Assembly (NCBI GenBank): GCA_964017195.1
Contig: OZ024891.1
Span: forward strand, 87,994 to 151,993
Length of the DNA: 64,000 bases
From: Siderastrea radians
Taxonomy: Eukaryota > Cnidaria > Anthozoa > Scleractinia > Rhizangiidae
Reading direction: 5' to 3'
The position numbers were made by a program, and so were the translations under genes. Positions 1 through 9,785 of this stretch are shown piece by piece. Below the pieces are notes generated by a model. It was not told the origin of the DNA, searched no databases, and saw only the letters and a program-made list of their open reading frames with translations. Positions within the stretch are counted from its first letter, which is position 1. Each line of letters begins with the position of its first letter.

Positions 1-881
1 TGCGAAAATCGGGTTGCGAATTCTCACTTCTCACTTTCGACTTTCGACTTTGACCACCCCCCCCTACACCCCTCCCTTAACATTTTCTTAACGGAGCGGA
101 AGACTGGGACAACGTTTTCGTGTCAGATCATCCAGAGAAGAAGACACGCGGTAAGAATTTTTTTTTCAATGTTGCAATAAATTGGTCAGTACAAAGGGTT
201 AAAACCGTTTATTTTGTGTTCTATTTCTAGTTCAGAAAACTCGTAGATCAACTGTGTAAAATGGGGATGACAGTCCCGCACGACTCCCACGTTCGTGTTT
301 TAGCCCTTCTCATAACTTTGCTTTCACACGTTTGACCCGAAGCTGGGTTCAGCCATCTATTACACGTTGCATAGCTTTTAAGAAGCTATAACTTCAATTT
401 CATGACGAAGAGGGACTATAGATCACACTCCATGATACGAAACACAACATCCTGCAAAAGAATTTTATATAAGCCGGGCCCGACGTTACAGACATCAGCA
501 GGGAAACTCATCAGGTTGCTGATAATATTTCAGATCCTTTATTCAATTATTGGCACAAATATAAACATGAGAGGCTGAAAAAACCAATCAAGTTCCTAAA
601 CGAAACAAATTCAACGTACCTAATGTGGCAAAAGCGGTGTAAAAACCACACTAAGTAGCTTAACAAACGTTCAGAGGTCGAATTTAACTGAGAAATATAA
701 GAAACAGGCAAGATCCACGAGTTATCAGATTTCACCTTTCCGGCGTTAGATTTTCACGTGTGTTGTCACGGGACTTTTGATGTAAACAAACCGCGAAAGT
801 TCGGACATTCGGTTCCCAAACAACCACACGTCTACAAATTACGAGTCGCTATTTCAAGTTTCCGTTACTATGTAATTCAAA

Positions 882-1580
882 ATGTCAAAGCAAAAGAATA
901 AGAGCGACTTCAACGCCATGAATATGGCTGAATTATGCAGGAACGTCGAGTTTCAGAAAGCGGATATTTGAAAACTTCGCTAATGGAAATCGCCTCTGCA
1001 GTCGAAAGAATGGTTTTGCCGGTGGCTCCAAACTTCGAAAAAGATCATACCAATGATGCAGCGAATTTAATAATTCGTGACAGGCTAATTCCCAATCCAT
1101 TTTCTCTGAAGACCGTGAACAACTTTAATTCGCCGCCGCCGTTTGGGTTGTTTGAATTACCACCGCTGCACTGATTACGACTAGCATGGGCTCGCCGCTT
1201 ACAAGTCATTTGAAGATCATCGCTTATTCAGTGATGGTTACGTAGAATCTTTACTAACTGCTCAGGTGAATCAAGAGGGCGCTTACAAGTCATTTGAAGA
1301 TCATCGCTTATTCAGTGATGGTTACGTAGAATCTTTACTAACTGCTCAGGTGAATCAAGAGGGTGTCCATGTTTATGTAGCCAAAGTGCGGCCTCTCGAC
1401 CGGCCTCTCATGAAAATCAAAACGGATGAAGAAAAGGAGTACTACGATCTCTGGTTTATTCTTGAGGGTAGAGGTGCAAACCGAGGTAGTGTACTTCAGG
1501 CAAGATGCAAGTGTAAAGGTGGTCGACGTGGGATGTATGCACATTGCGGCCGCAATGTATGCAGTGGATTGGTAAATTAA
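882..1580 (+). pseudogene. SAP-like/SWIM zinc-finger protein relic
   Basis: An ATG at 882 opens MSKQKNKSDF, then a frameshift near 935 leads into GYLKTSLMEIASAVERM and a conserved block ending NFNSPPPFGL. After a break near 1172 the frame continues AYKSFEDHRLFSDGYVESLL and reaches GSVLQARCKCKGG followed by a damaged C-x-H, the pattern of a SWIM zinc finger (CxC...CxH). An 84-bp segment (1197-1280, repeated at 1281-1364) is duplicated in frame, adding 28 residues. In cnidarian genomes this SAP-like/SWIM combination often precedes a YqaJ-like nuclease domain (recollection); none is seen here. Frameshifts and the duplication make it non-functional. Confidence 0.5.
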
Positions 1581-1875
1581 ATAGTTAAAAATGTCGTACA
1601 ACCCAAACGGCGGCGAAGAGTTGAAGTTGTTCACGGCCTTCGGGGAAAATGGATGGGGAATTAGCCTATCATGTATTATTAAATTCTCTGCATCATTAAC
1701 TTGATCTTTTTCGAAGTTTGGATCCACTGGCAAAACCATTCTTTCGACTGCAGAGGCGATTTCCACTAGCGAAGTTTTCAAATATCCGCTTACTAAACCC
1801 GACATTCCTGTAAATATTTTGTAAGTTCTGCGCCATTCGTGGCGTTGATGTCGCTCTTATTCTTCCGCTTTGACA
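1338..1875 (-). pseudogene. Inverted copy of the SAP-like exon
   Basis: Read on the minus strand, 1875-1605 repeats the SAP-like coding block of 882-1172 (MSKRKNKSD, then GYLKTSLVEIASAVERM, ending SSPPFGLYDIF) with scattered differences. Two consecutive stops at about 1798-1804 separate the initiator part from the conserved block, so this copy is also broken. The open frame running on to 1338 beyond FGLYDIF is antisense to the SWIM half and is not expected to code. The head-to-head arrangement suggests an inversion or inverted duplication inside one element. Confidence 0.45.
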
Positions 1876-2210
1876 TTTTGAACCTGAAACTATTCAAGTT
1901 TCAAATTATAGAAGAATATGGCAAAAAAGGACGGCTTTGCTAGGCCTGGTTGCGAAATCTGCTGGACGAGGCTACCAAGTCTTCCGAATTAATAGGGGAG
2001 GGGGGTAGGGGGGTGGCCAAAGTCGAAAGTGAGAAGTGAGAATTCGAAGCTCGATTTTCGCGCTTCAGAAATCGACATTTGATTTCGACTTTTCAATTTG
2101 CGAATTGACTTTTTATTTCGTAAATTGACATTTGATTTTTGATTTTGACTTTTCACTTTGAAGATCGACTTTTGGTTTTGAATTTTACTTTCGATGGCCA
2201 CCCTCGGCCA

Positions 2211-3333
2211 CGGTAATCTATGGACTTGTTTGAAGAAGCCTATTTGCTACCAAACACTGCAATTTTTCATCAAGAATCTCAAATGGAGATAAATGTTACA
2301 GCTCTGGTTGAGTTTGATTTCGTTTCACATAGACACTACTTCGTGTAAATTTCAGTCCAAATGTACCAGAAAAATTTTCAATTCAATTAAGCTGTTTTTT
2401 TCCTTTTAAGAAACTATTTTGTTGTTTCAAAAAAACAAAATTCATTTTCATTTCCCCCACAACAGGTAGGATGAAAAAGAAGATCAACGTCAAGGCAGGG
2501 GCTTAACACTAACAACATGGGAGGCCTTTACATTAGTTATAGATTTAGAACCAGATAAAAGAGGATGATCTGTGTAAACTGTCAAGGTACTTGAAGTAAC
2601 TACTGACGAAAGCAAACTATAGATTCAAAGCAACTGCGATGCTAAATTTAGCGATACTATGTAAAAGGAGCTTGCCCGTATAGCTTACTGTAAAGAGAAA
2701 TGGCCTAACATTGAAGGCCATGTGAAGAGCTGGCACACGGTTAGCAAAGCAAGATGTTTGTTGGGAGTTCGTTTGCTTGGTTGTACGCGAAAACAGGTAT
2801 GTGCCGCGTAGAAGGGTAAGGTTTTTTTAGCCATTTTTGCCTAAAAATTGTCCAGATTTTGGGTCCTACCTTTTGGACTGAAGTTGGGTATGGTTTGGAT
2901 GTAGCTGTAGAGGACATATACATATTTACCTGATGTATAGAAAAAGATAGAGAATTAACCAAAAATAACCATCTGAAACATGATGATATAATTGCGTGAT
3001 TCACCTTGCCAAGGCCGAGATCAATAATTTCAGTAGGGTCAGGTTTGGAAGACCGGCAGGCAGCTCAGCCCTACTCAAACTTTCCTTAAAGTGCCACTGA
3101 GACGAAAATTCGTAGGTTTATTTCGGCCAAATTCTGTCGCAGAATATCGCGTTGTGTCTATATTTACCCAGAAAACTGAACAAGAAACCGTCCATCCTAA
3201 TACTTTTTAGCTCCAAAGTTGCGTAAAATGTGTCCGCCATAACTGAAAACGTGTTCCTCGGCGATTGTGCAATTTAACAGCTTGTGACGTCAGAGGCTCA
3301 CCTCAGTCACGTTTCCTTGTGTTTTGACTCAAG
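2211..3333. other. No gene recognised
   Basis: AT-rich sequence with only short open frames and no recognisable domain. The stretch around 3088-3110, with a conserved-looking AAAGTGCCACTGAGACGAAA, resembles the 5' flank of a dispersed repeat and lies just upstream of the candidate exon at 3334. Confidence 0.4.
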
Positions 3334-3456
3334 ATGCCTACCGTCGACTGCAAAACCTCCGAAGAGTATTTTTACAATTCAAAACAGTCTTTAGCTTCCG
3401 AAGCATCAGAGGATTCATTTCATTCGGCAAATGAAGAGTTTTTCTTACCGTACGAT
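3334..3456 (+). CDS. Possible first exon of an unidentified repeat-family gene
   Basis: An ATG at 3334 opens 41 codons (begins MPTVDCKTSEEYFYNSK, ends ANEEFFLPYD) that stop exactly at a consensus splice donor, GAT|GTAAGA at 3456/3457, phase 0. The acidic, Ser-rich composition and the donor make it look like a true N-terminal exon rather than a chance frame. I have a weak recollection of similar N-termini in cnidarian proteins with a P2X7-type intracellular domain, which I cannot verify. No following exon with that domain is visible downstream, so this may be an orphan copy. Confidence 0.3.
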
Positions 3457-4550
3457 GTAAGAACTGATGTCAGGAGATTTCAGCTTATAAGCTTGTAAAC
3501 AAACTGTTCAAAGTTGTTTTTCTCGCCTTATTATTGGCGGGAGTTAAAAATATGCGCGAAATTATGCTTATCGAGTGGTTACAGTTCAGGCCGGCACAAG
3601 TTGCTCAAAGAGCGGATAACTCTTATCCAACGGATAAATCGCTGTCCAGCTATTCGAAAAACTGATATTTCAAGCTTTGGAAATTGAGACAAAACACCTA
3701 TAAAAACTCTACAATTTGATGCTCGCGAATTCTAAAGCATCGGTATCGTTGGAGAAATAAAAGAAACTATATTTTGTCTGCCGTTGTTTATATTCATTTT
3801 ATATTGTAAAGCATTGAGATTTTTGGCCATTCTTAGCATAGTATGGGAAACTTTCTTGAAGAGCCGTAATGCTGTAGTCATCTGGCAGTCAGCTGATGAA
3901 GGTTATCGTGTCCACCATAGTACAGTGGTCGCTTATTAAACGCATTGAAACACAAGTGCTTGGCGTTTCTAAATATTTTGAACAGTTTTTATAGATTTCT
4001 TAACTTGAGCCGAAAAAAGTGAAATATTAAACCAAGACCTTTTTTAAAGAACTGGATCATGGAGGCCTTATGTGACCGGAATCTAAATATTTGTAGTGCA
4101 AATCAAAGCCACAAGGAAATTTTTCTGCTGCTCAACAACAACAACATGCGGACCGCCGAGGAATCGAAGCTTTCACTTGCTTTATGTATTGCGTAAAAAT
4201 AATAACTTAAAATCTGATCATTTTTGCTATGATAGTTAAAAGAAATAACATTGTATACCCCTTACACAAATAGTGGCGTGTGATATTTTTTCCCAACTTA
4301 AATTTCCACGCAAGACGAGCCACCCTGTTGAAGCCTTTATATATTTCCAACAATAATGTCAATCGACTCTTCACCGACAGGGAATAAGGAGAAAAGTTTC
4401 TCGACATTCAAGATGATGGTATGCTATAAAATAAATGACCATGCCTCTAAGCGATTTACTGCTTTGAAATTAACACACGCGGAATTGAAAAAAAGCAAAC
4501 AAGCTAAGCAATACAAACTACTGGCTTAATCACGGCGGTCCTGCTTCCCT
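3457..4550. other. No gene; degenerate repeat traces
   Basis: No coding signal. 3605-3660 contains GCGGATAAC...ATCCAACGGATAAATCGCT, a degenerate relative of the palindromic MITE seen intact at 38827-38945. The remainder is AT-rich with no structure I can name. Confidence 0.4.
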
Positions 4551-4552
4551 GC

Positions 4553-4618
4553 TAGCAGAGGTCTCTCACGGCGAGAGAAAAATGAGAGGAAGGAGAGACC
4601 TCTGCCGAGATCCGACGC
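4553..4618. repeat. Palindrome of GCAGAGGTCTCTC type
   Basis: GCAGAGGTCTCTC at 4554 is matched by the reverse complement GAGAGACCTCTGC ending near 4615, with about 35 bases between. The arms could form a hairpin. It lies just upstream of the MITE at 4722 and is probably a fragment of another short dispersed repeat. Confidence 0.5.
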
Positions 4619-4721
4619 GTTCTTTCATGTTGCCGCCGACCAGATTTGTGGTCGAAACTGACTGGTTTATTTTCAAAACCGGTTTCCGTTACACAACAGT
4701 GCGTCTTCGACTGTAATGCCC

Positions 4722-5456
4722 CTATCAATGTTAAGCCCGAGGGGGGGAACCTCGGGCATATGTGGGGCATTTGATTTTTTTGAAGAATTTTTGATCAATA
4801 CCCCCACCCTGGGGTGAAAAAAAATAGTTCAAATCAGGTCAAATCTCCCTACCCTGGAGACAAATTGTATCGAATATCAGAATATCTGGCCGTGAATTTG
4901 TGAATTTTACTACACTTTAGGGACCGTTAAAGTGTCGTCTCTGCCTCAAATACGTTGGTCGTTCTTGTCTTTTATAATAACAGATGACAATTTAGAAATG
5001 ACTGTTCTATTTAATATTAAACTTTTGAAAAACTTGTAGCAACGTAGTAACTCTAGCGTTCTTCTTTCATTTGTTGAACACTTAATACCAATAATTCATG
5101 TAGCGTATTTTACTTTTCACAGTTATATTTATTATAAAAGTGTGAAATGTGAAAGTTGTCCACTGCTATCGCCTAAATCTCACTTTCATGTATTATAAAC
5201 TGAGATAGCTTGACATGGGGCAAAATCTTCAATACATCCAACTAATAAACACGACAGCACGCCACTCCTCGCGTTTCAAAATGGCTGCCTTCAAACAACA
5301 CGCCTTAGGGCCCAGTCCACCTCTTCCAAACAATCAAACGTCCCCACCCTGGGGCCCAGACTCTCAGTCAAATTCCCGAGGGCGGAGATAGCAAAGGTAT
5401 TCAAATGCCCCACATATGCCCGAGGTCCCACCCCCCCTCGGGGTCAACATTGATAG
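4722..5456. mobile_element. MITE-like element, about 735 bp
   Basis: Both ends read inward as CTATCAATGTT followed by CCCGAGGGGGGG and CCTCGGGCATATGTGGGGCA, so the terminal inverted repeats span roughly 50 bp with small indels. The interior is non-coding and has CCCACCCTGGGG-type motifs near both ends. No target-site duplication is clear. Superfamily unknown. It sits directly beside the RecQ fragment that starts near 5465. Confidence 0.6.
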
Positions 5457-5464
5457 CTGCATAA

Positions 5465-5703
5465 CTGCGACAGTCTGCAAACAGTTTGCACCTCGATCAA
5501 GCTATAAAATCGGCTATTTCTACACGTCAAGATCAAAATATCAAGGAAATAACATCACTTCAGAAGAAAGTAATTCTCGCTTTCCTTATAGAAAACGCGA
5601 TATATTTGCTTGCCTTCCGACAGGCTACGGCAAATCTCTTATCTTTCAGCTGGCCGTTCGCGTAGCCGCTGAATTCCGGTTTTTAAACAAGAAAATCGAA
5701 TGA
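5465..5703 (+). pseudogene. RecQ-like DNA helicase N-terminal fragment, frameshifted
   Basis: From 5495 one frame reads DQAIKSAISTRQDQNIK then SLQKKVILAFL; near 5591, in a short A run, the match moves to another frame, KRDIFACLPTGYGKSLIFQ, followed by LAVRVAAEFR. LPTGYGKS is the Walker A motif (motif I) of a RecQ-type helicase, and the preceding helical block fits the Q-motif region. A single-base shift therefore separates the two halves. No later helicase motif follows within 600 bp. It is an orphan fragment; the more complete relic at 26090-27460 is from the same broad family but is not contiguous. Confidence 0.6.
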
Positions 5704-6130
5704 CTATAAGCTTAAACCAAACTACCGACAACATCACTTCAGGAAAATAAAAGGAATTTCTCTTGTCCGAACATTTTGGGTTATTACCCGTGGTTTGTCG
5801 CTGCAGTTTTAGTGAATTTGCGGGAAAAAAATAGAGTACGCGGTGAAAGGTAAGATGTTTGTTTTCCTTTGAATTGTGTAAAGTTCTCTTGTAGGCTACT
5901 AGTATTTGTGACAGCCAAACAAGAAATGGGATTTCAGCCAACAGTCGACATTATTCCCTTAGCAAAATAGAAAACACTCCTTTCTTCTGAATTTTTGGAG
6001 CAGTTTTCTTCAAGCGACTGTTTTGTTCATCAAAGTTCGTGATTTGTCTTTGTTCGTTTTACAAAAGCGATTAAGCTTATTATTTTATTTTTTGCGCTCC
6101 CTGTGTTATAAGTTTTGCCGCCGCAATAAT
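5704..6130. other. No gene recognised
   Basis: Only short open frames on both strands, none with a known domain. The sequence from about 6100 leads into the palindromic repeat. Confidence 0.4.
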
Positions 6131-6139
6131 GACTCTTTC

Positions 6140-6440
6140 TGTAATATATCAAACACGAGAAAGAGTGTTTCATCAGGATATCCAAACACCGAGAAGTGGG
6201 TTGAAAAAACGAGGCGCAGCCGAGTTTTTTAACCGACTTCGAGGTGTTTGGATACCTGATGAAACACTCTTTCGAGTTTTTGATGCGGCTTCTCAAACCA
6301 TTCATAATTCTTGGAGAAATTCAAGGCAAAAGTTCGCAAAACTTTATGCTAATTAGGATCCGGTATCCAAACCACCGTCACGGTAGTGATTTCCTTTGTT
6401 TTCTCTTTATGAATTATTAATGAGTTTGAGAATGTTATTT
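6140..6440. repeat. Palindromic dispersed repeat, copy 1
   Basis: AAACACGAGAAAGAGTGTTT with CATCAGGATATCCAAACACC at about 6150-6192 is matched in inverse at 6240-6280, separated by a short loop. It is followed by ATGCTAATTAGGATCC, GTATCCAAACCACCGTCA and TTATTAATGAGTTTGAGAA. The same modules occur in opposite orientation at about 22680-22890, so this is a dispersed family rather than a local hairpin. Non-coding; short frames inside it are artefacts. Confidence 0.6.
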
Positions 6441-6459
6441 CCTGACGTAAAGATAGTAC

Positions 6460-8651
6460 CACAGGCTTACCACCCTCTGTTTGTGTGGTGGGCTCTGCAT
6501 TTATAATGGCTGTGTCGGTTTATCAAATTTGCAAAACTAAAGCCGAAATTTACGAGTTTTAATACTGAGGAATATGAAACAAAAACTCACAAAATTGCTG
6601 CCATGGTGTTTTGATTTGTGTTTCTGTGTTTATTTTGGCGATTTAAGGCTCGCGAAAGCGACGTTTTCAAAATAACGGTCAGACTCGCTCAAAAGTAGAG
6701 AAAGAGAACAAGGCATGCAACTCGGCGACCCGCAAATTACACTACCCAGTCGAACGTTTCGCCAAAAAAGTCGTATTTGCCCGATTCCCTGACACAAATA
6801 ATTCTTAGTCCTCGAAAGAATAGTCTTCGAACAAAGATTTGGCCAAATTTGAGTTAGATTCGATCGCGGATAGACCTTTAGAATCGAGCCCAGACTTTTA
6901 AATACGACCGTCAATTTGCTTTCTCCCTATGATATGCAAGAAATCCGAACTCAAAGGAATTCGAAGAATGCATTTTTCCGTTAAAATTTGAATTCGCGTG
7001 CGACAAACTGCCGCCCCTGGCCTCCCTACGCGAAACTTTTGGTCCGTGACAAAATCTTCTCTGTGGTCGCCTGAGTGGCGAGTTTGACCGACAAGGAACC
7101 CAGTTGAAAGACACGCAATTTTTTAAATTTCCCCTGCGCGTAGACTGAGGGTCGCTGGGCGCAAAAATTCAAAACAAAACGAAATGGAAGACGCCGACTC
7201 AGGCCAGCCTACGGCCAAGAAGAAAAAGATCGAAAAGGGAAATGAAAAACGTTGGTGGTAGCAGAAAAGACTGATTTTTCATGATCAAAAGAATTCTGTG
7301 AGATAAAAATACACTTTTGAGCTTCTACTACATTGAACGGAATAAACTACTCAACAATTCATTACCATGCCATTGGTTACTTTCAGTATTCTTTCCTAAA
7401 CCTAGTCACAGACAAAAGCCAAAAAGTTGAGTTATGGATCCCCTACTTTTTCAGCAGATCGTTTTAATCAAATGTTTTGGTTGAAAAAAAAATCAATTCC
7501 ACGTTAATCGCCTTCGCTGTCTTGGTCAAAATCCCCAAGGGCACTGTTACAAAAAGCAATTTTTCTTCCAACTTGTCTCTCAATTTTACAAGTTCAACCA
7601 AGATTTGCTAGACAAGATGTACGAAACATTGCCTAGCATAGAATGGCAAATATGTTATTTCACGGTAACTCAGAATGAAGAAAGTGTACGAGAAATGTTA
7701 ATTTAATGGTTAAGTGTCTTCAATCTCATAATTCTGTGTTAACTTGTCATGAAACGGAAAAATGCAAGATTACGCATTACACATGATCATAACGGCTGCT
7801 GTTGTTTCGCAATGGTAAATGGCACACACACATATGATTAAGTAGAAAAAACAATTCAACATACCACCACCGTTTTTCATTTCCCTTTTCGGTCTTTTCC
7901 TTCTTGGCCTTAGGCTGGCCTGAATCCGCGTCTTCCATTTTGTTTTGTTTTGAATTTTTTCGTCCAGCGACCCTCAGGGGAAATTTAAAAAATTGCGTGT
8001 CTTTCAACTGGGTTCCTTTGTCGGTAAACTCGCCACTCGGGTGACCACAGAGAAGATTTTGTCCCGGACCAAAAGTTTCGCGTAGGGAGGCCAGGGGCGG
8101 CAGTTTGTCGCACGCGAACTCAAATTTTAACGGAAAAATGCATTCTTCGAATTCCTTTGAGTTCGGATTTCTTGCAGATCATAGGGAGAAAGCAAATTGA
8201 CGGTCGTATTTAAAAGTCTGGGCTCGATTCTAAAGGTCTATCCGCGATCGAATCTAACTCAAATTTGGCCAAAACTTTGTTCGAAGACTGTTCTTTCGAG
8301 GACTAAGAATTTTTTGTGTGAGCGAATCGGGCAAATACGACTTTTTTGGCGAAACGTTCGACTGGGTAGTGTAATTTGCGGGTCGCCGAGTTGCATGCCT
8401 TGTTCTCTTTCTCTACTTTTGAGCGAGTCCGACCGTTATTTTGAAAACATCGCTTTCGCGAGCCTTAAATCGCCAAAATAAACACAGAAACACAAATCAA
8501 AACACCATGGCAGCAATTCTATGAGTTATTATTTCATTTTCCCCAGTTTTAAAACTCCTAAATTTCGGCTTTAGTTTTCCTAATTTGATAAACCGACACA
8601 GCCATTATAAGTGCACAGCCCACCACACAAACAGAGGATGGTAAGCCTGTG
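6460..8651. mobile_element. Long-terminal-inverted-repeat (foldback) DNA element, 2.2 kb
   Basis: Bases 6460-7260 are repeated in inverse at 7858-8651, giving arms of about 790 bp that look roughly 95% identical; the spacer 7261-7857 is unique and non-coding. Both termini read CACAGGCTTACC inward. ATAGTAC stands directly outside each end (6453-6459 and 8652-8658), a 7-bp target-site duplication (8 bp if the adjoining G is counted). This indicates a real insertion, not assembly folding. No transposase is encoded, so it is non-autonomous. The TSD length and CA-starting ends would fit a hAT- or P-like origin, but the superfamily is not established. Confidence 0.75.
6630..6914 (-). other. Open frame in left arm, duplicated in right arm (8197-8481)
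   Basis: A 94-codon frame starting MTVVFKSLGSILKVYPRSNL is present in both arms with only a few substitutions (for example I/V and Y/F). It has no recognisable domain, and conservation is expected because the arms themselves are near-identical. I regard it as an incidental frame. A second short frame, MEDADSGQP followed by a Lys-rich stretch, starts at 7184 on the plus strand and at 7938 on the minus strand, at the inner ends of the arms. Confidence 0.2.
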
Positions 8652-9240
8652 ATAGTACAAATCGTTTACTACAGTGTGCAGTTATCTTGAAGTACCGAAT
8701 CCCGTAAATATATATACAATGTTTTTTTCCTTGTTTTAAAAACATTTTCCTAGAATCGCCGCCGGAATTCTCGGAAAATCTACCCCGGCGCCAGACGAAA
8801 AATAGCCCACTCGCGATCAAAACCATTCTAAACACGATAGATGAAATACTTTCATTGAAATTTAAATGCTTTCCAAACTCCCATAAACGTTTCTCAGTCT
8901 TGTCTTTATGGTTTCCTGTCACATCATTAAAATCTCTGACTTTTTCTGACAGTAAGTTTGTAAACAATGGCTTTGTTTTGCTGCACGCTTGAAGCGATCG
9001 CTTTCTCCACGAACACGAACATTCTTGGTTTCGGACTTTGTTTTCTTGTGACATTCACTGGATTAATCCGTGTTCCCCTCTTCATAATCTTTACTTCGCT
9101 TAATCAGCGATTCAGTGCGCCGAGAGCACTTTTTAGACTTTTTACACAGCCGTGTCGATTCCCATTGAAAGTCAGGCGATCTCTCCATCCGAAGCGACAA
9201 CCTTTGCCTTTCATATGGAGGGGCATTCTGGACAAAAATG
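8652..9240. other. No recognised gene; one 149-codon minus-strand frame
   Basis: The minus strand has an open frame from 9054 to 8605, but its last ~45 bases run into the right arm of the foldback element, it has no recognisable domain and no supporting exon structure. It is probably fortuitous. No other feature is seen. Confidence 0.3.
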
Positions 9241-9304
9241 CAATTAGATCGTGACCTCCATTCGATTATATCGTAAGAGTTATGCCATTTTATCATACCT
9301 TCGT

Positions 9305-9612
9305 CATTCGTTCGTACCCCTATGTCATTGGATCGTACTCCTATGCCATTGGATCATACTCCTATGCCATTCGATCGTACTCATGACATTCGTTCGTACT
9401 CCTATGTCATTGGATCGTACTCCTATGCCATTCGATCGTACTCCTATGTCATTGGGTCGTACTCCTATGCCATTCGATCGTACTCCTATGTCATTGGATC
9501 GTACCCCTATGCCATTCGATCGTACTCCTACGCCATTCGATCGTACTCATGACATTCGTTCGTACTCCTATGTCATTGAATCGTACCCCTATGCCATTCG
9601 ATCGTACATTAC
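9305..9612. repeat. 21-bp minisatellite with 166-bp higher-order period
   Basis: Tandem units of TCCTATGCCATTCGATCGTAC alternate with variants having TGTCATTGG in place of TGCCATTCG. One 19-bp unit containing TCATGACATTCGTTCG recurs at 9381 and 9547, so eight units (seven of 21 bp, one of 19 bp) form a higher-order repeat of 166 bp. Because 21 is divisible by 3, two overlapping frames stay open through the array and give artefactual 7-residue protein repeats. The array ends about 175 bp upstream of the HECT gene start codon. Confidence 0.85.
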
Positions 9613-9785
9613 ATTGAACTGTACCACCGAGGAAACAACATGCCATTAGATCGTAACTTTGTCAGCGGTTATGCGAGAGAATTCAAGCCTCGATTTCATG
9701 TTCATGTGGCGACACATGACTTACTATTACATGACGTACAGACACTTTTCTGGTTCTAGTGGAGTCATCTAATTATCATCTAATT

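Larger units (their letters stand above)
1..2075. mobile_element. Rearranged transposon relic with inverted ends
   Basis: The first ~80 bases (TCTCACTTCTCACTTTCGAC followed by a C-rich tract) recur inverted at about 1993-2070, so the stretch is bounded by imperfect inverted repeats. Inside are coding remnants of a SAP-like plus SWIM zinc-finger protein: the SAP-like half occurs at 882-1172 on the plus strand and again, inverted, at 1605-1875, with the SWIM half between them. The left boundary lies at or beyond the window edge, so full length is unknown. 160-880 shows no coding signal. Bases 2076-2210 carry more of the same purine/pyrimidine-biased subterminal sequence. Confidence 0.5.

Noticed and set aside
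8605..9054. 149-codon minus-strand ORF
   Set aside because: No domain; it runs into the foldback arm and lacks splice or promoter support.
9305..9612. CRISPR-like repeat array
   Set aside because: Units are contiguous with no unique spacers, and the genome is eukaryotic.
9251..9649. Open frames encoding 7-residue repeats (RTPMPFD)
   Set aside because: They come from the 21-bp minisatellite, open in two overlapping frames; no domain or splice support.
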